A stretch of 64,000 bases of DNA, taken from the NCBI RefSeq assembly GCF_014251735.1, contig NZ_CP059197.1:124001-188000 (forward strand). Reading direction: 5' to 3'. Below the pieces are notes generated by a model that was not told where the DNA came from, made no database searches, and saw only the letters and a list, made by a program, of their open reading frames with translations. The DNA comes from Blattabacterium cuenoti (GTDB lineage: Bacteria; Bacteroidota; Bacteroidia; Flavobacteriales; Blattabacteriaceae). The position numbers and the translations under genes are program-made. Position 1 is the first letter of the stretch, and every line of letters begins with the position of its first letter. This document shows positions 49,273 through 58,633 of this stretch, piece by piece.

Positions 49273-49830
49273 ATGAAAAAACTAGCTGTTTTAGTTTCTG
49301 GAAAAGGAACTAATATGCTGCATATTATACAATCAATTTCTAATGGTGAACTTGACAATTTTAAAGTAAGTTTAGTAATTTCTGATAGAAATTGTCAAGC
49401 TATTCAATATGCATGCAAAGAAAATATTAAAACTTTTTCTTTAAGAAGAACTAATACTCTTTCTAAAGAAATCGACCATATTATGATGAAATATATTCCA
49501 GATTTTATAATTTGTTCTGGTTTTCTTTCTATTCTGGATGCAGAATTTTGTGAAAAATGGGCTGGAAAAATCATTAATATTCATCCTTCTCTTTTGCCTA
49601 AATATGGAGGAAAGGGAATGTACGGAATGATAGTACATCAAAAAGTACTCAATAATCAAGAAAAGATATCAGGAGCTACAGTTCATTATGTGACAAAAGA
49701 TATAGATTCAGGAAATATAATTTTAAAAAAATCATGTAAAATTTCTTCACAAGAGACTCCCATTTCTTTATCCAAAAAAATATCTATCATAGAAAAAGAG
49801 ATTCTTATTCAATCTTTAAAGAATCTTTAG
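49273..49830 (+). CDS. purN: Phosphoribosylglycinamide formyltransferase
   Basis: A 185-residue folate-dependent transformylase. Seen: LAVLVSGKGTNMLHII at the start, the catalytic Asn-His-Asp set in IINIHPSLLPKYGGKGMYG and the C-terminal SGATVHYVTKDIDSGNIILK motif with the Asp. Length is standard. Confidence 0.96.
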   Translation: MKKLAVLVSGKGTNMLHIIQSISNGELDNFKVSLVISDRNCQAIQYACKENIKTFSLRRTNTLSKEIDHIMMKYIPDFIICSGFLSILDAEFCEKWAGKIINIHPSLLPKYGGKGMYGMIVHQKVLNNQEKISGATVHYVTKDIDSGNIILKKSCKISSQETPISLSKKISIIEKEILIQSLKNL

Positions 49831-49876
49831 CCGATTGTTTATATACCAAATTGATTTATTTAGTTTTAGTAGTGTT

Positions 49877-51421
49877 ATGAAAAGAGCGTTGATTAGTGTT
49901 TATGAAAAAAATGAAGAATTATTTGATTTTGTCAGTTTTTTAGATAAAAAGGAATATCAAATTATTTCTACGGGAGGAACTTTTCAATATTTGAAAAAAC
50001 ATGGAATATCTAATCTATTAGAAATAGCGGATATAATCTCATGTCCGGAGATGTTAGATGGAAGAATAAAAACGATTCATCCTAATATTTATGCAGGAAT
50101 TTTGGCAAATCGTTCCATGGAAAAACATATGAAATATATCCGTTTTCAAAAAATTGATCCCATTGATATTGTCTTAGTTAATTTTTATCCATTTTTTGAA
50201 AAGTTATATCAAAAATCATTCAGAATAAATGGAAATAATAATAATTCATTGATAGAATTTATAGATATAGGAGGACCGTCTATGCTACGCGCAGCAGCCA
50301 AAAATTTTTTCCATGTCACACCTATTACAGATAAACATGATTACTTGGTAGTAAAAAATGAAATTGAAAACTATGGATTTCCTTCATTAAAGTTGAGAAA
50401 AAAATTGGCTGGAAAAGTTTTTAATCTCACTTCTGCTTATGATTCTGCTATTTCTCAATATCTTCTCACAGAAGAAAATTTCCCTACTTATTTACATTGT
50501 TCTTATGAAAAAAAAATGAATCTCCGTTATGGAGAGAATCCACATCAAAAAGCAGCTTATTATGTCAGTACTATTGATCGAGGATCAATGCGGGATTTTC
50601 ATCAATTACATGGGAAAGAGCTTTCTTTTAATAATTTAAGAGACATGGATATAGCTTGGAAAGTCGTATCTCAATTTTCTAAACCAGCTTGTTGTACCGT
50701 AAAGCATTCCACTCCTTGTGGAGTTGCATTAGGAAAAAACATTATGGAAGCTTTTCAAAAAACTTATTTTTCTGATCCTATTTCTTCTTTTGGAGGAATT
50801 ATGGCTGTGAATGTCCCCATCACGAAAGAATTAGCGGAAAAAATAAACAATCTTTTCTTAGAAGTAATTTTGTCTCCAAGCTATGAAACAGAGGGATTGA
50901 ATATTCTAAAGATGAAAAAGAATCTGAGAATAATTAATATACATGAACCCATTTCTGATAGATTAGAATATGTAAAAATAGATGGAGGTATCTTAGTGCA
51001 AGAAGTAGATAATTTTTTTTCTTACGATTATAAAATTGTTACTAAAAACAAATTTTCCGATCAAGAAATAAGATCATTATTTTTTGCTCAGAAAGTAGTA
51101 AAATATGTAAAATCAAATGCTATTGTTGTTGCTAAAGGAACACAAACTATAGGAATTTCTGGAGGTCAAACCAACAGAATTTGGGCTGCTTGTCAAGCTA
51201 TAGAAAGAGCTTTAGAAAAAAACAAAGAAAAAGAAAATTTAGTACTCGTTTCTGATGCTTTTTTTCCTTTTCGTGATATCGTAGATGAAGCAGCTCGTTC
51301 TGGGGTCATAAAAGCAATTATTCAACCAGGAGGTTCTATACGTGATGAAGAATCTATAAAAGCCTGTGATGAATATGGAATAGCTATGGCTTTTACGGGA
51401 AAAAGACATTTTAAACATTAA
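49877..51421 (+). CDS. purH: Bifunctional AICAR transformylase / IMP cyclohydrolase
   Basis: Catalyses the last two steps to IMP. The ATG at 49877 (MKRALISVYEK) gives 514 residues and the family start; the frame is open 14 codons further upstream without similarity. The N-terminal IMP cyclohydrolase has STGGTFQYLKKHG and MLDGRIKTIHPNIYAGIL; the C-terminal transformylase has LRYGENPHQKAAYY, TVKHSTPCGVALG (catalytic Lys-His) and the FPFRDIVDEAA region. purD follows after six bases. Confidence 0.96.
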   Translation: MKRALISVYEKNEELFDFVSFLDKKEYQIISTGGTFQYLKKHGISNLLEIADIISCPEMLDGRIKTIHPNIYAGILANRSMEKHMKYIRFQKIDPIDIVLVNFYPFFEKLYQKSFRINGNNNNSLIEFIDIGGPSMLRAAAKNFFHVTPITDKHDYLVVKNEIENYGFPSLKLRKKLAGKVFNLTSAYDSAISQYLLTEENFPTYLHCSYEKKMNLRYGENPHQKAAYYVSTIDRGSMRDFHQLHGKELSFNNLRDMDIAWKVVSQFSKPACCTVKHSTPCGVALGKNIMEAFQKTYFSDPISSFGGIMAVNVPITKELAEKINNLFLEVILSPSYETEGLNILKMKKNLRIINIHEPISDRLEYVKIDGGILVQEVDNFFSYDYKIVTKNKFSDQEIRSLFFAQKVVKYVKSNAIVVAKGTQTIGISGGQTNRIWAACQAIERALEKNKEKENLVLVSDAFFPFRDIVDEAARSGVIKAIIQPGGSIRDEESIKACDEYGIAMAFTGKRHFKH

Positions 51422-51427
51422 AAAATT

Positions 51428-52663
51428 ATGAAAACTTTGATTCTTGGAAGTGGTGGTCGTGAACATGCTATTGGTAAAAAAATATTAAAAGATTTTTCTC
51501 CCATGGAAATTTATTTTTATCCTGGAAATGGAGGGACCAGTCAAATAGGAAAAAATATCGAAAATATTCATTCTACATCAGAATTATGTTCTTTTGCTAA
51601 AAATAATGCTATCGATATAACTATTGTTGGTTCTGAAACTTTTCTATGGAATGGAATTGTAGACGTATTTCAAAGTGATGGATTGAAAATAATAGGACCG
51701 CATCATCTTGCTGCTAGACTAGAAGGAGACAGAATTTTTTCTAAATCATTTATGAAAAAATATGGAGTACGTACTCCTAAATACAAAGTTTTTTCTTCTT
51801 ATCAAAAAGCTATGGATTTTTTAGATAAAACTACTTATTCCGTGGCTATTAAAACTAGAGGATTAGCCGAAGGGAAAGGGGTATTATTAACACATAATAA
51901 GACAGAAGCGGAAAAAGCTTTGAATTCTATCCTGATAGAGAAAAAATTTGGAAAATCTGGAAATCAAGTGATCATAGAAGAACTTATGCAAGGAAAAGAA
52001 TCCTCTATATTGTCCATATTTAATGGAAAAGATATTATTCCTTTTTTATCCGCTAAAGATTACAAAAAAATTGGAGAAAAAGAAACAGGAAAGAATACAG
52101 GAGGAATGGGAAGTATAGCTCCTAATCCATATATGACAAGTGATATTTGGATAGATTTCCAAGAAAATATATTAAAACCAACTTTAGAAGGTTTATTTTT
52201 AGAAAAATTAATTTTTTTTGGATTTATTTATTTCGGATTAATGATCAATTCAAATAAGGTTTACTTATTGGAATACAATACTCGTATGGGTGATCCTGAA
52301 ACTCAAACTTTATTACCATTAATGAATAGTAATTTTATTCACATAATCCAATCCTCTATTCTTCAGAAAGACATATCCATTTCTTGGAAAAAATTATGTT
52401 CTTGTTGTGTCGTTTTATCTTCAAAAGGTTATCCGGACAAATTTCAATATGGAAAAGTGATAGAGGGTTTAAACTCTTTAAAAGAACCTTTTTATATCGC
52501 TGGAGCTAAAAAAGAAAAAGAAAAATGGATCACGTCAAAAGGACGTGTTTTAAATGTGGTAGGACTAGGCTTTTCCATGGATGAAGCTAGAAAAAATGCT
52601 TATAATAAAGTAAAAAAAGTTCATTTTGACAACTTGTATTTTAGAAACGACATCGGTTTATAG
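51428..52663 (+). CDS. purD: Phosphoribosylamine-glycine ligase
   Basis: A 411-residue ATP-grasp enzyme forming GAR, the second pathway step. Seen: MKTLILGSGGREHAIGKK, SKSFMKKYGVRTPKY, IKTRGLAEGKGVLLTH, NTGGMGSIAPNP and the metal-binding LLEYNTRMGDPETQ. Length is slightly short of E. coli (429) but all motifs are present. Confidence 0.97.
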   Translation: MKTLILGSGGREHAIGKKILKDFSPMEIYFYPGNGGTSQIGKNIENIHSTSELCSFAKNNAIDITIVGSETFLWNGIVDVFQSDGLKIIGPHHLAARLEGDRIFSKSFMKKYGVRTPKYKVFSSYQKAMDFLDKTTYSVAIKTRGLAEGKGVLLTHNKTEAEKALNSILIEKKFGKSGNQVIIEELMQGKESSILSIFNGKDIIPFLSAKDYKKIGEKETGKNTGGMGSIAPNPYMTSDIWIDFQENILKPTLEGLFLEKLIFFGFIYFGLMINSNKVYLLEYNTRMGDPETQTLLPLMNSNFIHIIQSSILQKDISISWKKLCSCCVVLSSKGYPDKFQYGKVIEGLNSLKEPFYIAGAKKEKEKWITSKGRVLNVVGLGFSMDEARKNAYNKVKKVHFDNLYFRNDIGL

Positions 52664-52699
52664 TTTATTTTCTTTCTTTGTCATAAGAAAAAAATTATA

Positions 52700-54235
52700 A
52701 TGAAAAAAGACTCTATTTTAATATTAGATTGTGGTTCACAATATAGCCATATGATGGCAAGGAGAATTCGAGAAATAGGGGTTTATTCTATTTTGTGTCC
52801 CTATGACATTCCTATTCAGAATATCGTCTCGAAAAAACCAAAAGGAATTCTTTTATCAGGAAGTCCTTTTTCTATTTATGATGAAAAACCTCCATTAATA
52901 TCTAGAAAATTATTTCAATTAAATATTCCTATACTTGGAATTTGTTATGGAATACAACTGATTTCTTTTCTTTTTGGAGGAAAAATAGAAAAATCAAAGT
53001 ATAAAGAGTATGGAAAAACAAATTTTATTATAGATTGTCCTAAAAATAAATTATTTCATGGAATTCCTAAAAAATCGGTTGTTTGGATGAGTCATTTTGA
53101 TGAAGTGAAAAATATTCCAAAAGAATTAAAAGTAATCGGACATACCCAATCTTGTGCTATTGCAGCTTTAATTCATAAGAATAAAGATATTTATGCTCTA
53201 CAATTTCATCCAGAAGTGAATCATACAGAATATGGGATCCATATATTGAAAAATTTTATTCTTCATATATGTAAATGTCATCCAAATTGGAAACTAAATA
53301 ATTTTGTCCAAAAAACTGTAGAAAAAATAAAAAAATGTGTGTCTAGTAAAAAAGTTATCCTAGGTTTTTCAGGAGGAGTAGATTCCTTTGTAACCGCTTA
53401 TATTATTCATCAAGCTATTGGAGATTCTTTACATTGTATTTTTGTGGATACCGGGTTTCTTCTGACAAAAGAAAAAGAAAAAATATCCCATATGTGTAAA
53501 AAAATGAATTTTTCTATTAAAATAATAGATGCAAGAGAACGTTTTTTATCTAGTTTAACTGGGATTATTGATCCTGAAATGAAAAGAAAAATTATAGGAA
53601 AAGAATTTATTTCTATATTTCAAAACGAGTCAGAAAAAATTAAAAATGTAGAATTTTTAGCACAAGGAACTATTTATTCAGATGTGATAGAGTCTTCGAC
53701 ATTTCACAAAAATTTTTCTATTAAATCTCATCACAATGTAGGAGGGTTACCTCATACCATGAAGTTAAAGCTACTTGAACCTTTAAAAGAATTATTTAAA
53801 GATGAAGTCAGAAAAATAGGAAAAGAATTAGGAATTCCAAAAGAAATTTTATACCGTCATCCGTTTCCTGGTCCTGGATTAAGTATTCGAATTCTTGGAG
53901 AAGTAAATAAGAGAAAAATCTCTATTCTTCAAAATGCAGAAAGTATTCTTTTACAAGAATTAAAAGATTCGGATCTTTATGAATCCGTAAGCCAAGCTTT
54001 TATGGTATTATTACCGGTAAAATCTGTAGGCGTTATGGGAGATAAAAGAACCTATGAATATGCAGCTGTTTTACGTGTGACAAAAACGGAAGATTTTATG
54101 ACCGCTACTTTTTCCCGTTTACCTTACGAATTTTTAGAAAAAATTTCTAATAGAATTACTAATGAAGTGGATGGAATTAACCGTTTAGTATATGACATTA
54201 CTTCTAAACCTCCAGCAACTATTGAATGGGAATAA
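52700..54235 (+). CDS. guaA: GMP synthase (glutamine-hydrolysing)
   Basis: A 511-residue enzyme converting XMP to GMP. The N-terminal class I glutaminase has the nucleophile Cys in GICYGIQL and the His-Glu pair in LQFHPEVNHTEYG. The ATP pyrophosphatase domain has the PP-loop LGFSGGVDS near residue 220, followed by the dimerisation domain ending DITSKPPATIEWE. It closes the purine run; guaB is not in the window. Confidence 0.97.
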   Translation: MKKDSILILDCGSQYSHMMARRIREIGVYSILCPYDIPIQNIVSKKPKGILLSGSPFSIYDEKPPLISRKLFQLNIPILGICYGIQLISFLFGGKIEKSKYKEYGKTNFIIDCPKNKLFHGIPKKSVVWMSHFDEVKNIPKELKVIGHTQSCAIAALIHKNKDIYALQFHPEVNHTEYGIHILKNFILHICKCHPNWKLNNFVQKTVEKIKKCVSSKKVILGFSGGVDSFVTAYIIHQAIGDSLHCIFVDTGFLLTKEKEKISHMCKKMNFSIKIIDARERFLSSLTGIIDPEMKRKIIGKEFISIFQNESEKIKNVEFLAQGTIYSDVIESSTFHKNFSIKSHHNVGGLPHTMKLKLLEPLKELFKDEVRKIGKELGIPKEILYRHPFPGPGLSIRILGEVNKRKISILQNAESILLQELKDSDLYESVSQAFMVLLPVKSVGVMGDKRTYEYAAVLRVTKTEDFMTATFSRLPYEFLEKISNRITNEVDGINRLVYDITSKPPATIEWE

Positions 54236-54245
54236 ACGATTTTTT

Positions 54246-55085
54246 TTATATCATCATAGAAACAAGATTACATATGTTTTTTTTTAATTCAGTTCTAGAA
54301 GAAATTAGATCTATAAAACCATGTTCCAAGAGAAATTCTGCAGTTTGAAATCCTTCTGGAAGATCTTTCCCTATAGTTTCCCTAATAACTCTAGGACCAG
54401 CGAATCCAATTAAAGCTCCTGGTTCCGCTATGTTTATATCTCCAAGCAATGCATAAGAAGCAGTTACACCACCTGTAGTGGGATCTGTAAGAACAGAAAT
54501 GTAAGGAATTTTTGAATCCCGCAATTGTGTTAATCTAGCTAATGTCTTAGCCATTTGCATTAATGAAAAGGAAGATTCCATAATTCTTGCTCCTCCAGAT
54601 TTGGATATCAATACATATGGAATTTTTTTTTCAATACAATATTTGATAGCTCTCGATATTTTTTCTCCTACAACGGACCCCATAGACCCTCCTATAAACG
54701 AAAAATCCATACAGGATATTACCATATCCAAACCTTCCATTTTCCCCACTCCGGTTCTAATAGAATCATACAAATTTGTTTTTTTTCTTGCTTCTTTAAC
54801 TCTATCTGTATATTTTTTGCAATCTATCCATTTTATAGGATCTTGACTTGTCATTTTAATATTCATTTCTGAAAAATGCCCATTATCAAAAAGAATTTCA
54901 AAATATTCTTTGCTGTGAATTCTTACATGATATCCATCTTCTGGACTCACATAGGCATTTTTTTTTAGTTCATCCGTATCTATGATTTTTCCGCTAGGAG
55001 TCCTATACCAAAGACCTTTCGGTAAATCTTTTCTATCCTTTATAGGAGTAATAATATTTTTTTTCTTTCTTAAAAACCAAGCCAT
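54246..55085 (-). CDS. accD: Acetyl-CoA carboxylase carboxyltransferase beta subunit
   Basis: A 279-residue carboxyltransferase subunit acting with AccA. The crotonase-like core is intact: [57 protein letters not shown] and [11 protein letters not shown]. The N-terminal zinc ribbon of E. coli AccD is present in outline ([11 protein letters not shown] ... [12 protein letters not shown]), but all four zinc Cys are replaced. I recall similar loss in other Flavobacteriia. It follows fba by four bases, so the two are probably co-transcribed. Confidence 0.96.
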   Translation of the reverse strand: MAWFLRKKKNIITPIKDRKDLPKGLWYRTPSGKIIDTDELKKNAYVSPEDGYHVRIHSKEYFEILFDNGHFSEMNIKMTSQDPIKWIDCKKYTDRVKEARKKTNLYDSIRTGVGKMEGLDMVISCMDFSFIGGSMGSVVGEKISRAIKYCIEKKIPYVLISKSGGARIMESSFSLMQMAKTLARLTQLRDSKIPYISVLTDPTTGGVTASYALLGDINIAEPGALIGFAGPRVIRETIGKDLPEGFQTAEFLLEHGFIDLISSRTELKKNICNLVSMMI

Positions 55086-55089
55086 GGTT

Positions 55090-56157
55090 TTATAAAGTGT
55101 TAATATTATTCATTAATTCAAAATATTTTTTTAGAGAAATTTTAAAAGATTTTTCTCCTTCTCTGAGCCAGACTCTAGGATCATAATATTTTTTATTTGG
55201 AATATTTTCTCCTTGTGGATTTCCTATTTGTTTCTCTAAATATTTTTTATTTTTATTCATATAATCCCGAACCCCACAAGTAAATGCATATTGTAAATCG
55301 GTGTCTACATTCATTTTTATCACTCCATAACTAATAGATTCTTGAATTTCTTTTATAGAAGATCCTGAACCTCCATGAAAAACCATAAAAACCGGTTTTT
55401 CTCTAGTATGAAATGTTTTTTGTATATACTCTTGAGTTTCTTTTAATATAACCGGACGTAGAACCACATTTCCAGGTTTATATACTCCATGAACATTTCC
55501 AAATGAAGCAGCTATAATGAATTTTTTACTGATTTTCATCAATCTTTCATAGGCATAAGCTACTTCTTTAGGGTGAGTATAAAGTTTATCATTTTCTATA
55601 TTAGAATGATCTACTCCATCTTCTTCTCCACCTGTGACTCCAAGCTCTATTTCAATAGTCATCTGAATTTTATTCATTCTTTCAAAGTATTTTTCACAAA
55701 TTCCGATGTTTTCTTCTAAAGATTCTTGAGAAAGATCTAACATATGTGAACTAAATAATGTTTTTCCGAAACGTTTATAATTTTCTTCATTAGCTTTTAA
55801 TAATCCATCTATCCATGGAAGGTATTTTTTAGAACAATGATCTGTGTGAAGAATCACCGTTGCTTTATAAACTTCGGCTAATTCATGAATATGTTTAGCG
55901 CTTGCTATAGCTCCTTTGATAGCGGCTTTTTGTCCTTCATTGCTTAATCCTTTTCCTGCATTAAAAATAGCGCCTCCATTAGATAATTGAATGATGACAG
56001 GAGAATTCACTTCTACGGCTGTTTCCATTACAGAATTCATGGTATTAGATCCAACTACATTTACAGCAGGTATAGCAAAAATGTTTTCTTTAGCATATTC
56101 GAATATTTCTTCGACAAGGCTACCAGTAGCTACCCCATAAGGAAATTTTTTAGACAT
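55090..56157 (-). CDS. fba: Fructose-bisphosphate aldolase class II
   Basis: A 355-residue zinc aldolase of glycolysis and gluconeogenesis. Zinc ligands and catalytic residues are visible: [13 protein letters not shown] (Asp, His), [18 protein letters not shown] (Glu), [14 protein letters not shown] (His) and [14 protein letters not shown] (His), then the [12 protein letters not shown] substrate segment. This is the long class IIA form, as in E. coli FbaA. It probably heads an fba-accD unit. Confidence 0.97.
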   Translation of the reverse strand: MSKKFPYGVATGSLVEEIFEYAKENIFAIPAVNVVGSNTMNSVMETAVEVNSPVIIQLSNGGAIFNAGKGLSNEGQKAAIKGAIASAKHIHELAEVYKATVILHTDHCSKKYLPWIDGLLKANEENYKRFGKTLFSSHMLDLSQESLEENIGICEKYFERMNKIQMTIEIELGVTGGEEDGVDHSNIENDKLYTHPKEVAYAYERLMKISKKFIIAASFGNVHGVYKPGNVVLRPVILKETQEYIQKTFHTREKPVFMVFHGGSGSSIKEIQESISYGVIKMNVDTDLQYAFTCGVRDYMNKNKKYLEKQIGNPQGENIPNKKYYDPRVWLREGEKSFKISLKKYFELMNNINTL

Positions 56158-56187
56158 GTGTTTTTAATTAATTAATTTAAGGATGAA

Positions 56188-56195
56188 CAAATGTA
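56188..56195 (-). promoter_or_regulatory. Candidate -7 element for fba-accD
   Basis: The minus strand reads TACATTTG, matching TAnnTTTG, 30 bases before the fba ATG, in the short gap after tamL. Confidence 0.35.
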
Positions 56196-56211
56196 AAAAA
56201 AGAATTTTTTT

Positions 56212-58590
56212 CTAAAAGGGTAAAGGGCTATGAATTCCAAAATTCATCAATGGTTCTTGAATTTTTAGATGATGGATGATCCATTTTTTACCATTTTTTT
56301 GATATGGGTCATAAAATTTGTATGCAAAATCTATACGAAAGATAAAAAACTTAAGATCATATCGAAAACCTGTTCCTCCCCCTAATGTTAATTCTTTGTA
56401 AAAAGAATTCCATTTAAAATTTCCTATTTCTTTTGAATTTTTTTTGTCTAAAAACCATATATTTCCTAAATCTAAAAAAATAACTGCAATCAATTTAGAA
56501 AGTATTTCATATCTGTATTCGTGGACTAATAGGATTTTATTCTGAGAGAAAGATGTATTTTCAAAAATCTTTTCTGGTTGAATAATTTTCGTATAAAAAG
56601 AGTCCCATGTCCGAAATTCTTCAGATTCTCCAAGAAAATAACTTTTTTCAAATGGAAGTTTTTCATAAGTAAAAATTATCCCAAAAAATAACTTGGAAAC
56701 TAAAGTGTGATATTTTGCTAAATAATAAAATCTTTTAAAAGATAAATCATATTTAAAAAAAGAATAAGAAGGAATATTAATGAAAGATGTTTTCCGAAAC
56801 AAAGGGGATAAAATATTTCCAGAAATTTCTATATCTTCACGTAATACAAACGGATTCCTTTTTCTCTTATCAAGAGTTTGATTCATTTCATAATTATAAA
56901 TAATAGAATTTATGAAATAATCCTCCATTTTTTCGAATGTTTTTTTTATTTTTTTCGTTCGTATCGGATTTTTATCCTCTTTTTTGCAATGAATAATCTC
57001 TTTATCAGGAAAAAAAATATCCTCATTATGATTATTTGTTTCCTGTTTTATGTTTTTAACTAATTGAAAATTAGTGATTCTGATTTTATGTTTGCTATAG
57101 GAATGATCCTTCCATTCATAATTCAATACATTTGAGAAATGTATTCTTCTTATACCCATATTTTTTTGACTATTTATTTGAAAAATAATGGAAGTCGGAA
57201 GTCGATACAAGGTTTTTTTTTGTTCTATAAAAGAAGAAATATAGAATGGATAAATTAATTTCCCTTGTAGGGAAAATTGAGACATATTCAAAAATTCTTT
57301 TTTAGAAAAAGTAAAATTTCCTTTTATGGACAACATCAAATTAGCTCCATGTTTTTTAAGGATGTTTCTACTTAATAAAGTTACTCCTGGATGTATTCCA
57401 ATATCCATTTTGTTAGATATAGAATTTTCTATGTGAAATTTCAATTCATGATCTTTTAGAGTACTTAAAAAAATTTCTACATTTAAGAGATCATTTTTCT
57501 TATTATCTATTTTTTCTTCTATCTTAAATTGATCAATATTAAAATTATGCAAAGAATAAATATTCTGTTGAGTACTCAAAATATCCTTTTTTTTATACAA
57601 AGATCCAGGTGTAATCGTTAAAATATCCGTAATCATTTTTGGATTAAATTTTTTATTTTTTGGAATAAAAAATTTATATCCATTGTAAAAAATGGAATGA
57701 TTTTCTTCTTGATTAATTCTTATCACGATTTCATTGAAAAAATATTTTCTATGTTTATTAGGATTAGGGGGATGTTTGTTAGTAGAGCTATTCACCTTGT
57801 TTATTTCCATATATAAATTTATTTTTTTATTTCCTATAGAAGGATCTATACGAAATTTTACATCCGATATATCAAAATTATAATAACCATGATCCTCATA
57901 CATTTTTTTCATTCTTTCTATTTCCAATATTAAATGAGTTTCATTGTATTGTTTTCCTTCTTGAATCAAACTAGAATTAAGCTCATTTAGATATATATCT
58001 TTCAACTCTTTTTCTGGAAATTTATAAATAATAGAATTTATGAAATAAGGATTTCCAGTATAGATATTATAAATGATTTTTCCTTTCTTTTCATTTTCTA
58101 TCAACAAAGAAAAATCTGTATGGACATCCAAAAAACCTTTGGAATAAAAATAAGAATTCAAATTCTGTATAGAATCTTTTATTAGATTATAATCTATAAT
58201 TATGGGTTTTTCTCCGTTTTTAAAAAGAAACCAATTCCAATAAATTCTTTTTGTAGAATACTTATTTCTTGGAATACGTTTTAATAAATGATTTAGCACT
58301 TTTTTATTCCTATGTTCTTTTGGAATAGAAAAAAAGGAAGAAAAAACCTCTTCTAAATCAGGATGAGAAAAATTATACATCATCAATCTTACAGGAAAAA
58401 GGTTTAGTATTTTTTTATTCGGTTTTTGTTTCACATAGTTTTCCAAATTAGAAAAATGAACTTTTTTTTCATTTATTATGAAAATATTTTTTGTAAGTAA
58501 ATATTTTTCTTTTGGGACTTTTTTTGTCAAATGACAGGACATAAAAACCATTTCAAAAAGAATAATAAGTAAAAAAAAATATATTTTCAA
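56212..58590 (-). CDS. Outer membrane BamA/TamA-like lipoprotein (TamL type)
   Basis: A 792-residue outer-membrane protein. The signal peptide (1-18) ends in a lipobox with Cys19 (FMSCHL), then KVPKEKYLLTKN and a YVKQKPNKKIL segment as in Bacteroidetes TamL. Next come POTRA-like repeats (about 100-420) and a C-terminal 16-strand barrel domain (about 430-792) with a terminal Phe as in outer-membrane beta-signals. TamL pairs with TamB in outer-membrane biogenesis; no tamB is in the window. Retention suggests that the outer membrane is still assembled. Family assignment is from the lipobox plus barrel layout. Confidence 0.85.
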   Translation of the reverse strand: MKIYFFLLIILFEMVFMSCHLTKKVPKEKYLLTKNIFIINEKKVHFSNLENYVKQKPNKKILNLFPVRLMMYNFSHPDLEEVFSSFFSIPKEHRNKKVLNHLLKRIPRNKYSTKRIYWNWFLFKNGEKPIIIDYNLIKDSIQNLNSYFYSKGFLDVHTDFSLLIENEKKGKIIYNIYTGNPYFINSIIYKFPEKELKDIYLNELNSSLIQEGKQYNETHLILEIERMKKMYEDHGYYNFDISDVKFRIDPSIGNKKINLYMEINKVNSSTNKHPPNPNKHRKYFFNEIVIRINQEENHSIFYNGYKFFIPKNKKFNPKMITDILTITPGSLYKKKDILSTQQNIYSLHNFNIDQFKIEEKIDNKKNDLLNVEIFLSTLKDHELKFHIENSISNKMDIGIHPGVTLLSRNILKKHGANLMLSIKGNFTFSKKEFLNMSQFSLQGKLIYPFYISSFIEQKKTLYRLPTSIIFQINSQKNMGIRRIHFSNVLNYEWKDHSYSKHKIRITNFQLVKNIKQETNNHNEDIFFPDKEIIHCKKEDKNPIRTKKIKKTFEKMEDYFINSIIYNYEMNQTLDKRKRNPFVLREDIEISGNILSPLFRKTSFINIPSYSFFKYDLSFKRFYYLAKYHTLVSKLFFGIIFTYEKLPFEKSYFLGESEEFRTWDSFYTKIIQPEKIFENTSFSQNKILLVHEYRYEILSKLIAVIFLDLGNIWFLDKKNSKEIGNFKWNSFYKELTLGGGTGFRYDLKFFIFRIDFAYKFYDPYQKNGKKWIIHHLKIQEPLMNFGIHSPLPF

Positions 58591-58633
58591 AATTTATTAT
58601 TTGAATTTTTATCTTTAGATAAATCATTAATAA

